DNA of 39,909 nucleotides from an uncultured Eubacterium sp. (GTDB lineage: Bacteria > Bacillota > Clostridia > Lachnospirales > Lachnospiraceae). The first letter of the stretch is position 1. Every line of letters starts with the position of its first letter. The DNA is taken from positions 1-39,909 of the forward strand of contig USBB01000024.1 of the NCBI GenBank assembly GCA_900552795.1, written 5' to 3'. Positions 24,995 to 32,613 of this stretch are shown here, one piece after another. Position numbers and translations under genes: made by a program. The notes below the pieces were generated by a model. That model ran no database searches and was not told where the DNA came from. It was given only the letters and a program-made list of their open reading frames with translations.

Positions 24995-27342
24995 AATAAC
25001 CCCATTCCTATGTTATACACTATAAATGCCATTATCCATGCTATAACGCACTGTCCGATAACAACACCCAAAGCCCACTTTGTTCCAAGCTCCCTCTTAA
25101 TTGAGGCGACTGCTGCAATACAAGGTGTATACAAAAGACAGAATACTAAAAGTGCTGCAGCTCCTGCTGATGTAATAACTCCTGCAAGAACTTCGGTAGA
25201 GCCAAAAAGCACTGACAGCGTCGCAACTACACTCTCTTTTGCCATAAAACCTGAAATAAGCGCAGTTGAAACTCTCCAGTCACCAAATCCAAGCGGTGCG
25301 AACACCGGTGCCATTGCTCCGGCAATCATGGCAAGCATGCTCTGCTGTGAATCAGCTACCATATTAAGCCTTATATCAAAACTCTGCAAAAACCATATAA
25401 CGATTGAAGCTATAAATATAACAGAAAATGCTCTCTGCAAAAAGTCCTTCGCCTTATCCCACAAAAGCAATCCCACATTTTTTGCCCCTGGCATACGATA
25501 ATTAGGCAGCTCCATTACAAATGGGACAGGCTCACCCTTAAACATGGTTCCTTTCAATAAAAATGCCGCTGCAATTCCCATTATAATTCCTAATAAATAC
25601 AAGCCTATCATAACCAATGCACCGTGCTTTGGAAAAAATGCGGCAGTAAAGAAAGCATATATAGGAAGCTTTGCTGTGCAGCTCATAAACGGAGTAAGCA
25701 AAACAGTCATTTTTCTGTCGCGCTGTGAAGAAAGCGTCCGTGTTGCCATAACTCCCGGAACCGTACATCCAAATCCAATAAGCATAGGAACAATGCTTCG
25801 CCCTGAAAGACCGATTTTTCTTAAAAGCTTGTCCATTATAAATGCGACTCTGGCCATATACCCGCTGTCCTCAAGTATCGACAGAAAGAAAAACAAAATA
25901 ACTATTATAGGCAGAAAGCTTAAGACACTGCCGACACCATTAAAAATACCGTCAATAATAAGAGAATGCAGCACCTTATTGACATGCGCTGCATAAAGCG
26001 CCTTATCTGTGATATCTGTAAGCCAGCCTATCGCATTTTCAAGTACTCCCTGAAAAAATGCACCAAATACATTGAATGTCAGGAAAAATACAAGCCCCAT
26101 TATTCCTATAAATGCAGGGATTCCTGTATATTTACCCGTAAATATTTTATCAATCTTTCTGCTTCTTGCGCGTTCCTTACTCTCGTGCGGCTTAACTACA
26201 GTTTCATCACACACTCTTTGTATGTAAGCAAAACGCATGCTTGCGATTGCAGATGCCCTATCCATGCCACATTCTTCTTCCATCTGGCAGCTTATATGTT
26301 CAAGCATCTCTTTCTCATTATCACTAAGACTAAGCTTTTCCAACACAAGATTATCGCCCTCAGCAATTTTGCTCGCAGCAAACCTCACAGGTATTCCCGC
26401 ACTTTTTGCATGGTCCTCGACAAGATGCATAATACCGTGTATACAGCGATGTACAGCACTTTCCTGCCCCTCATCACAGCAAAAATCTATCTCTTTAGGA
26501 CATTCCTGATACTTCGCAATATGCAGTGCATGATTTACAAGTTCCTCGATTCCCTCGCCTTTGGCGGCTGATATAGGAATTACAGGTACACCAAGAAATG
26601 CCTCCATCTCATTTACCAGTATAGAGCCTCCGTTCTGCCTTACCTCATCCATCATATTAAGAGCAACTACCATAGGTATTCCAAGTTCCATAAGCTGCAT
26701 CGTAAGATAGAGGTTTCTTTCTATATTAGTAGCATCAAGAATATTTATAATACCCTTTGGCTTATCATTAAGCAGAAATTCACGTGTAACTATCTCCTCA
26801 CTGCTGTAAGGAGACATCGAATATATGCCGGGCAAATCGGTTATAAGCGTATTTTTATGTTCTTTTATAACTCCATCCTTACGGTCAACAGTAACTCCCG
26901 GAAAATTCCCCACGTGCTGGTTAGAGCCTGTAAGCTGATTAAATAATGTTGTCTTTCCGCAGTTCTGGTTGCCTGCAAGTGCAAACGTAAGTATCTCATC
27001 ATCAGGCAAAGCATGATTAACTTCTGCATGGCACGCATGATACTTTCCATCCTCACCATATCCCGGATGCTGCACCGCAGATGTTTTCTTTCTGTCATTT
27101 TTTAATACAGGATGCTCATGCGGCTCACTTACTGCTATCTGCCTTGCGTCATCAAGACGGATAGTAAGCTCATACCCATGAATACGAAGTTCAATCGGAT
27201 CTCCCATAGGCGCATATTTTACAACTGTAACATCTGCACCCTGAATTAATCCCATATCAAGAAAATGCTGTCTTAAAGCTCCGCTTCCTCCTACCGAAAG
27301 AATTGTCGCTGTCTTTCCAATCTGTAATTCATCCAATGTCAT
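24991..27342 (-). CDS. feoB: Ferrous iron transporter, FeoA-FeoB fusion
   Basis: Inner-membrane Fe2+ uptake protein. Residues 1-75 are a FeoA/SH3-like domain (MTLDELQIGKTATI). A linker rich in His and Cys (about 80-115) leads to the FeoB G domain with G1 GNQNCGKTT, G3 DLPGIYSM and G4 NMMD. A helical GDI-like segment follows, then the membrane domain from about 405 with two Gate motifs and the TPC-type cysteine LLYTPCIA near the C-terminus. The 783-aa length reflects the fusion. It probably forms a two-gene operon with the coupled HAD phosphatase. A palindrome in its leader may be an iron-dependent operator. Confidence 0.96.
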   Translation of the reverse strand: MTLDELQIGKTATILSVGGSGALRQHFLDMGLIQGADVTVVKYAPMGDPIELRIHGYELTIRLDDARQIAVSEPHEHPVLKNDRKKTSAVQHPGYGEDGKYHACHAEVNHALPDDEILTFALAGNQNCGKTTLFNQLTGSNQHVGNFPGVTVDRKDGVIKEHKNTLITDLPGIYSMSPYSSEEIVTREFLLNDKPKGIINILDATNIERNLYLTMQLMELGIPMVVALNMMDEVRQNGGSILVNEMEAFLGVPVIPISAAKGEGIEELVNHALHIAKYQECPKEIDFCCDEGQESAVHRCIHGIMHLVEDHAKSAGIPVRFAASKIAEGDNLVLEKLSLSDNEKEMLEHISCQMEEECGMDRASAIASMRFAYIQRVCDETVVKPHESKERARSRKIDKIFTGKYTGIPAFIGIMGLVFFLTFNVFGAFFQGVLENAIGWLTDITDKALYAAHVNKVLHSLIIDGIFNGVGSVLSFLPIIVILFFFLSILEDSGYMARVAFIMDKLLRKIGLSGRSIVPMLIGFGCTVPGVMATRTLSSQRDRKMTVLLTPFMSCTAKLPIYAFFTAAFFPKHGALVMIGLYLLGIIMGIAAAFLLKGTMFKGEPVPFVMELPNYRMPGAKNVGLLLWDKAKDFLQRAFSVIFIASIVIWFLQSFDIRLNMVADSQQSMLAMIAGAMAPVFAPLGFGDWRVSTALISGFMAKESVVATLSVLFGSTEVLAGVITSAGAAALLVFCLLYTPCIAAVASIKRELGTKWALGVVIGQCVIAWIMAFIVYNIGMGLL

Positions 27343-27517
27343 AATTACTCACCAGCCTTTTTATATAAAGATTACAGTGTCAAAAACACTATCAAAATTA
27401 AAATTTTATATTACCGGCAAATTATAACATATCTTTTACAATAAAAAAAGATTTTACATTCATACAATCTCTGCGCGTCAGCTGTTCGCCAAGTGATAAT
27501 TTTATTAAAATTTGCTT
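27343..27517 (-). promoter_or_regulatory. feoAB promoter region with palindromic operator candidate
   Basis: An extended -10 (TGTTATAAT, TATAAT at 27421-27426) is visible; the -35 is poor. About 25-45 nt downstream of the expected start point the minus strand reads TAGTGT-TTTTG-ACACTGTA (about 27373-27391), an inverted repeat AGTGT/ACACT. That is a good place for repression by a metal regulator, but it is not a standard Fur or DtxR box. The remaining bases to the agrD-like gene's terminator hold no gene. Confidence 0.45.
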
Positions 27518-27518
27518 T

Positions 27519-27560
27519 TACAAAAAAATACCGGATTCTGTGGGGCAGAATCCGGTATTT
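27519..27560 (-). terminator. Terminator of the agrD-like gene
   Basis: A perfect 15-bp stem (27526-27540 with 27546-27560), loop of 5 nt, followed on the minus strand by a run of T. It ends transcription from the agrD-like gene before feoAB. Confidence 0.92.
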
Positions 27561-27584
27561 AAATCGTTCGCACAAATTTTTATA

Positions 27585-27713
27585 TTACTTTACATTTTTA
27601 ATATTTTTTGGCTCTTTTGGCTGATGAATGCCAAAGAATGATGCTGAGTTTCCAGCTGCCTTAGCAGTCTTTAACGCTGCTGAAGCTACAATCTTTAAAA
27701 GTTCTTTTTTCAT
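27585..27713 (-). CDS. AgrD-like cyclic lactone autoinducer precursor
   Basis: A 42-codon gene with a good SD (AAAGGAG, 10 nt from the ATG) and its own terminator. The product has an amphipathic, Lys-rich N-terminal half (MKKELLKIVASAALKTAK), then AAGNSASFFGIHQPKEP and a short basic tail. This is the AgrD plan: membrane-associated leader, a small ring segment, and the conserved Q-P-x-x-P recognition block after it. By analogy with clostridial AgrD the mature ring would be Ser-Phe-Phe-Gly-Ile, with Ser25 in the place of the usual Cys, giving a lactone. AgrB (processing), AgrC and AgrA are not encoded anywhere in the window. The main alternative is an AgrD relic no longer processed. Confidence 0.8.
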   Translation of the reverse strand: MKKELLKIVASAALKTAKAAGNSASFFGIHQPKEPKNIKNVK

Positions 27714-27918
27714 TATTTTTTGTCTCCTTTCTCTCTACAGGCTCAATAATAAATCTACTAAGCACAGTAATACATATTAAAGTAAGACAGACATTAACAT
27801 ATGTTAAATATCATTTAACCCAAATGCCATAATTACTACAACCCCACTAAAGATATCTTTATATAAGATATCTCTTACATTTATATTAAGTAATAAGCGT
27901 TATGTCCTCGTTCTTACA
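27714..27918 (-). other. Long 5' leader of the agrD-like gene
   Basis: About 205 nt separate the predicted transcription start from the ATG. The stretch contains a hairpin AGATATCTT/AAGATATCT (about 27849-27873) and no supported ORF apart from a frame of 8 codons without a proper SD. For a 42-codon gene the leader is notably long. Confidence 0.45.
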
Positions 27919-27923
27919 GGTAT

Positions 27924-27990
27924 AGTATAGCGGTTAAATTTTATTTTTCAACACTTTTACGCGAATGGTCTCTATTCTACGTGAACGGTC
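27924..27990 (-). promoter_or_regulatory. LytTR-type direct repeats and promoter of the agrD-like gene
   Basis: On the minus strand, GACCGTTCACG (27980-27990) and GACCATTCGCG (27960-27970) are direct repeats with a 20-bp period, the arrangement bound by LytTR-domain response regulators such as AgrA. Eight bases further are TTGAAA (27946-27951), a 16-bp spacer and TATACT (27924-27929). The operator sits just upstream of -35, as in activated promoters. Positive feedback by a LytTR regulator encoded elsewhere is inferred. Confidence 0.7.
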
Positions 27991-28051
27991 ATTTTTTAAA
28001 ATTTTTTGTTATTTTTACATTATATAAAATTTTATTAGTATTGCAGTTTTA

Positions 28052-30178
28052 TTATTGTTGCTCATTTAAAAAATACTCCTGCGAATTTAACCGTTCATAA
28101 TTCCCATTTTCAATAAACTTATTATCAAATTTGTGAATTACATAATCTCCATTGCTTTGAAGTTCCCTCGCTTTTACATTGTCAGCTCTCATCACATTAA
28201 AAATATGTCGTATTCTTTCTTTCAGGCGTTCATCATAAATCGGCGCTGCAATTTCTACCCGCCTCTCCATATTTCTTGTCATAAAATCGGCAGACGATAT
28301 AAATATATTGTCACGCTGATTTGTTCCAAAAATATAAATTCTTGAATGTTCAAGATATCTTCCAACTATGCTTATAACAGAAATATTATCCGTGTATCCC
28401 GGCACCTGCGGAATAATACAACATATGCCGCGAACTATCATCTCAATCTTAACCCCGGCTTTTGAACATTCAATAAGCTTATCAATTATTTCTTTATCTG
28501 TAAGAGAATTTATCTTAACACCTATATATGCAGGTTCTCCTGCTTTTGCAATGTCAATTTCATGCTGCATATAATCTAATATTTTACTCTTCATACATTT
28601 TGGTGCTACAAGCAGATGATTTGTCTGTTCCATAAACTCTGCCATACATAATTTTGTAAATGTAACTGCCGCTTCCTTACCAATTTGTTCATTTGCTGTC
28701 ATTAAAGATAAATCTGTATAAAGCTTAGCAGTTTTCTCATTATAATTTCCGGTTCCTATCTGAGTTATATACTTAATATTATCTTCCTGATGATATGTAA
28801 TCAGGCACAATTTTGAATGTACTTTTATATAATCTATTCCGTATATAATGCGGCATCCGGCTTCCTCAAGCCTTCTTGACCACTCTATATTATTTTCTTC
28901 ATCAAACCTTGCACGCAGCTCAACAAGAACAATGACCTCTTTACCGTTTTCTGCCGCATTTATAAGTGCCTCAACGATTTGTGAATTCTTCGCAACTCTG
29001 TACAGCGTCATCTTTATCGAAACCACACGATCATCTTTTCCTGCCTCTCGAAGGAGCCTTAAAAACGGCTGCATACTCTCATATGGATAATTAAACAGCA
29101 TATCACCGTCAGCTATCTGATCAATCATAGGTCTTGACTCATCAACGCAGTCCGGCACACGCGGTACAAATCTTTCATAAAAAAGCTCTTTATGATTTCG
29201 CAGCGTATCCTGCAATTTAAATACAAATGATAATTCAAGCGGTGCCTCCGAATAAAATACCTGCTCATGCTTAAGTCCGAGCTCCCTGCATAAACTGACA
29301 ATAACTTTCTCATCAAGAGCTCTCGAATACTCCATCTTTACTGCGCATAATTTTCTTCGCTGCTTTATCAGTTTTTCCATATTATTGCGATAATCCAAAT
29401 CCTCATCAAAAAACGCAACATCAATATCAATGTCAGCATTTCGGATAATTCGGATAAGTGATTTACTCCTAATCTGATACTTATCAAAAATATCAGGCAT
29501 AAAATGCAATATCAGTTCCTCCACCAGCATATATTTATCTTTATCTGAAGGTATCTGTATAAGACGCTTAAAAACTCCGTTGCTGCATGGAACAAGACCT
29601 ATTTTTTCATTATTCTTGTCTTTGAGCAATGCAACCGCATAAATTTCTTTATTTTTAATAAAAGGAAAAGGCTGCTTTTTTCCTATAACCTGAGGTGAGA
29701 GTAATGGTTTTATTGAATTTTCAAAATAATTTTCCAAATAAACCATATCTTCGTATTCAATATCATTAAAAGTGATAAGCTCTATACCATAGTCCTTTAC
29801 ACAATTCATTATGTGTTTATAGGCTCTGTCCTTCTGCTTGGAAAGCTTACGTACCGCCTTAAAAATATGTGAAAGCTGTTCGTCTGCAGTCATTTTCGTC
29901 TTATTATCCCGCTCTGTTTCTGACAAAAGCATCTGGTCATGAAGTGAACCTACACGAACCATAAAAAACTCATCAAGATTGCTTTGAAAGATTGAAATAA
30001 ACGATAACCGCTCACATAGCGGAACCTCTCTGTCTTTAGCTTCTTCCAATACTCTTTCATTAAATTTAAGCCATGACAACTCACGATTCTCATAATACGG
30101 TCTGTTTGTACGATACTTTGGAATACCGTTTTGGCATTCATCATTAATTTCATTCTTGATTTTTAAACTCTTTTCCAT
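28052..30178 (-). CDS. ppk1: Polyphosphate kinase 1
   Basis: Reversibly transfers the gamma phosphate of ATP to inorganic polyphosphate. The 708-aa protein has the N-terminal PPK domain (YYENRELSWLKFNERVLEEA near residue 30), the head domain, and two phospholipase-D-like C domains carrying the phospho-acceptor His (YIKVHSKLCLIT) and the second His (GRYLEHSRIYIFG). All are intact. The start is set at the Met preceded by GGGGA; an upstream Met four codons earlier has no SD. It follows pfkA by 35 bp and is probably cotranscribed, linking glycolysis and phosphate storage. Confidence 0.95.
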   Translation of the reverse strand: MEKSLKIKNEINDECQNGIPKYRTNRPYYENRELSWLKFNERVLEEAKDREVPLCERLSFISIFQSNLDEFFMVRVGSLHDQMLLSETERDNKTKMTADEQLSHIFKAVRKLSKQKDRAYKHIMNCVKDYGIELITFNDIEYEDMVYLENYFENSIKPLLSPQVIGKKQPFPFIKNKEIYAVALLKDKNNEKIGLVPCSNGVFKRLIQIPSDKDKYMLVEELILHFMPDIFDKYQIRSKSLIRIIRNADIDIDVAFFDEDLDYRNNMEKLIKQRRKLCAVKMEYSRALDEKVIVSLCRELGLKHEQVFYSEAPLELSFVFKLQDTLRNHKELFYERFVPRVPDCVDESRPMIDQIADGDMLFNYPYESMQPFLRLLREAGKDDRVVSIKMTLYRVAKNSQIVEALINAAENGKEVIVLVELRARFDEENNIEWSRRLEEAGCRIIYGIDYIKVHSKLCLITYHQEDNIKYITQIGTGNYNEKTAKLYTDLSLMTANEQIGKEAAVTFTKLCMAEFMEQTNHLLVAPKCMKSKILDYMQHEIDIAKAGEPAYIGVKINSLTDKEIIDKLIECSKAGVKIEMIVRGICCIIPQVPGYTDNISVISIVGRYLEHSRIYIFGTNQRDNIFISSADFMTRNMERRVEIAAPIYDERLKERIRHIFNVMRADNVKARELQSNGDYVIHKFDNKFIENGNYERLNSQEYFLNEQQ

Positions 30179-30213
30179 AAAATTCCCCATTTCTTAAACA
30201 ATGTATATCACAT

Positions 30214-31287
30214 CTAATCTCCAAAGCTGATTCCCATTGCTTTTATCTGATTAATCACATCTGACGGCATATCTATCATCTTGGTTTTGCCTGCAACTTC
30301 CTTAATAGGTATTTTATCTATTTTATTATTCTTCACACATACCATATAACCATATTCTTCATTTAAAATGAGCTCTGCAGCCTTAATACCAAGCCTTGTA
30401 GCCAAAAAACGGTCATACGAATCCGGCTCTCCTCCGCGCTGCACATGTCCTGGAACCGTAACTCTCACTTCCTGCCCTGTCTTTGCTGAAATCTGTGCAC
30501 CTATTCTATATGCTGCAGACGGATAATTTTCTTTTTTTCTTTTTTCTTTAAGTTCCTTCTTTGAAAGAACTGCCTCCTCTTTTGATACTGCTCCCTCCGC
30601 TGCCGCAATAATCGTAAATTTCTTGCCTTCCTGCGTTCTTTTATTTATTGCGTCTGCAATCGCATTTATATCATACGGTATCTCCGGAATCAGAATAACA
30701 TCTGCTCCACCTGCAACTCCTGCATGAAGTGTAAGCCAACCGGTCTTATGTCCCATAAGCTCAACTATAAATACCCTGCTGTGGGAAGCGGCTGTCGTAT
30801 GAATACAGTCTATTGCATTTGTTGCAATATCAACTGCCGACTGAAATCCAAAACTGACCTCTGAGCCATACAAATCATTGTCTATTGTTTTTGGCAATGT
30901 AACAACATTTAAACCATTTTCCATAAGAAGATTTGCCGTCTTATGAGAACCGTTTCCGCCTAATACAACAAGACAGTCAAGCTTCATATCAGTATAAGTT
31001 GAAATCATCGACTGAATCTTATTTCTTCCGTCAGCAAGCGGCTCATTAATATATTTAAACGGCATCCTCGATGTTCCGAGTATAGTTCCGCCCTGGCTTA
31101 ATACTCCTGAAAAATCTCTGTTTTTCATAATTCTGTATACACCATTTATAAGACCTTTGTAACCGTCCTCAAATCCATAAATCTCAACATCACCGCATCT
31201 TTCATACAGACACTTTGCAGTTCCTCTCATTGCCGCATTAAGAGCCTGGCAATCTCCGCCGCTTGTAAGCATTCCTACTCTAAGCAT
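30214..31287 (-). CDS. pfkA: 6-phosphofructokinase, mixed ATP/PPi-type signature
   Basis: Phosphorylates fructose 6-phosphate to the 1,6-bisphosphate. The 357-aa protein has the N-terminal donor-site loop LTSGGDCQALNAAMRG, GGNGSHKTA at about 110-118, the catalytic PKTIDND at about 132-138, and the sugar-phosphate motif MGHKTGWLTLHAG. The two donor-discriminating positions are Gly113 (Gly as in ATP enzymes) and Lys133 (Lys as in PPi enzymes), so the phosphoryl donor is ambiguous; this is the so-called group III pattern. The SD GGGAGG precedes the start. ppk1 follows in the same transcript. Confidence 0.93.
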   Translation of the reverse strand: MLRVGMLTSGGDCQALNAAMRGTAKCLYERCGDVEIYGFEDGYKGLINGVYRIMKNRDFSGVLSQGGTILGTSRMPFKYINEPLADGRNKIQSMISTYTDMKLDCLVVLGGNGSHKTANLLMENGLNVVTLPKTIDNDLYGSEVSFGFQSAVDIATNAIDCIHTTAASHSRVFIVELMGHKTGWLTLHAGVAGGADVILIPEIPYDINAIADAINKRTQEGKKFTIIAAAEGAVSKEEAVLSKKELKEKRKKENYPSAAYRIGAQISAKTGQEVRVTVPGHVQRGGEPDSYDRFLATRLGIKAAELILNEEYGYMVCVKNNKIDKIPIKEVAGKTKMIDMPSDVINQIKAMGISFGD

Positions 31288-31562
31288 ATTTCTATACCTC
31301 CCGTAACATTTTTGTGCATTGTAATCATAATATTAAATCAATGTAAAATGTACTATCACATTTGCGTAAATTTCATGTAAAATTATTATAAACCGTGAAT
31401 AAAAAATCATACATCTTACAAAGCATATTAAATCATTCTGATAAACTGTTCTATTAATTATGAGTATATCTTATGCCAAACGTTTTTCAATAAAAAATGC
31501 ACAATTTTTATGTTATTTTCATATTATTAATTTATGATTAAATTTATTTAATTTTTTAAACA
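31288..31562 (-). promoter_or_regulatory. pfkA upstream region with two candidate promoters
   Basis: The stretch is AT-rich without a supported gene. On the minus strand a strong candidate is TTGAAA (31485-31490), 16-bp spacer, TATACT (31463-31468). A nearer, weaker one is TTTACA (31342-31347), 18-bp spacer, TACAAT (31318-31323). The distal promoter would give a leader of about 170 nt, in which I recognise no known element. Confidence 0.5.
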
Positions 31563-31639
31563 GCAAGATATAATGAAATTTTGCTTCGCAAACTTGTTAT
31601 CAGAATGCGTCTTCGACGCAATTTCCTATAAAGTAAAAA
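31563..31639 (-). repeat. Dispersed palindromic repeat, copy B
   Basis: Bases 31580-31639 match copy A (19843-19902) at 59 of 60 positions. In this copy the outer CAAG/CTTG arm is split by about 10 inserted bases. On the minus strand it too begins in the T-tract of a terminator, here that of the DUF134 gene. Confidence 0.85.
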
Positions 31640-31672
31640 ATAAGGGATATTCCGTCATTGGAATATCCCTTA
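31633..31672 (-). terminator. Terminator of the DUF134/NifX-like gene
   Basis: A perfect 13-bp stem (31641-31653 with 31660-31672) with a 6-nt loop, followed on the minus strand by TTTTTTAC. It lies about 40 bp after the stop codon. Confidence 0.9.
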
Positions 31673-31711
31673 TCTTTTACTTTATTACATACTGTCTTTA
31701 CTTTACATTAC

Positions 31712-32494
31712 TTAATTTCCTGCACATCCGTGTTTGTCTTCTCCACATTTGTGCTCACCGCATGAATGACCTTCCTCATGGTGATGATGATTACATTTAA
31801 CATCAGGATTAAAGCTTAAGCTTCCTGCAATGAACTCCTGCACTGCTTTATCAGCATCTCCTGAGACTCCGCCATATAATGAAATTCCGGCTTCGCTCAA
31901 AGCAGCCTGCGCACCGCCACCGATGCCGCCGCAAATTAAAACATCAATATTTAATCCGCTAAGCATTCCTGCAAGTGCACCATGACCGCTTCCATTTGTA
32001 TCAACAACCTGCTCTGATTTCACACTGCCATCTTTTATATCATAAATCTTAAAATGCTCTGTGTGTCCAAAATGCTGAAATATTTCTCCATTTTCATATG
32101 TTACTGCTACTCTCATAGTGTCTGCTCCTTTTTCTTTTAATATTTTTTCTGCAAATGCTTTTTCCCTTTTTCTGCATTCAGAACGCATGCACGGATATGC
32201 TTCGCCCTGACAAATCTTATAATTACCTCCTGTAATATTAAGTATTTTGCCATTTACAATGCAATCAGCAATTTTAGCTCTCGCTCTTTCATAAACTTCA
32301 GTAACTGTAGTCCTTGAAATATCCATAAATGCAGAACATTCTTCATGCGTATGTCTCTCATAATCTATCAGACGTATAACTTCATATTCATCAAGAGTGA
32401 GCGTAATAATTTCACACTCAGAACTATTCTCAGGCATAAAGCAATTATACAATGGTTTCTGACATATTCTTCTTCTCCTTTGTGGTCTTGCCAT
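31712..32494 (-). CDS. DUF134 DNA-binding domain fused to NifX/NifB-type iron-molybdenum cofactor domain
   Basis: The start MARPQRRRRICQKP is the DUF134 N-terminus and has GAGGTG 5 nt upstream; a longer reading is unsupported. The 260-aa protein has a DUF134 helix-turn-helix part (1 to ~110: TLDEYEVIRLIDYERHTHEE), then a dinitrogenase iron-molybdenum cofactor biosynthesis domain (about 125-225: VAVTYENGEIFQHFGHTEHF, LICGGIGGGAQ), and a tail with eight His and four Cys in about 27 residues (CNHHHHEEGHSCGEH and onward). No nif genes are nearby, so nitrogen fixation is not implied. A metal- or redox-linked regulatory or cluster-carrier role is plausible, but the function is unknown. Confidence 0.9.
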   Translation of the reverse strand: MARPQRRRRICQKPLYNCFMPENSSECEIITLTLDEYEVIRLIDYERHTHEECSAFMDISRTTVTEVYERARAKIADCIVNGKILNITGGNYKICQGEAYPCMRSECRKREKAFAEKILKEKGADTMRVAVTYENGEIFQHFGHTEHFKIYDIKDGSVKSEQVVDTNGSGHGALAGMLSGLNIDVLICGGIGGGAQAALSEAGISLYGGVSGDADKAVQEFIAGSLSFNPDVKCNHHHHEEGHSCGEHKCGEDKHGCAGN

Positions 32495-32529
32495 ATTCCA
32501 CCTCATTTCCGTCATATGTCGATAATTCA

Positions 32530-32557
32530 ATTATACCCCAATTATTAAAAAAAGCAA
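32530..32557 (-). promoter_or_regulatory. Promoter of the DUF134/NifX-like gene
   Basis: TTGCTT (32552-32557), a 16-bp spacer and a consensus TATAAT (32530-32535), about 35 bp before the start codon, giving a short leader. Confidence 0.7.
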
Positions 32558-32574
32558 CACCATAATGACTTTTA

Positions 32575-32613
32575 CCGCTGCACATATTTCCTGTTGCCAT
32601 ATGATTTTTCACA
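32575..32613 (-). repeat. Fragment related to the clpP-upstream element, abutting the transporter stop codon
   Basis: Directly after the TAG of the permease-binding-protein gene the minus strand reads TGTGAAAAATCATATGGC, then a stretch resembling the interior of the element at 13225-13348. It looks like a deletion derivative of that element, placed exactly as the fragment after rho. Confidence 0.4.
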
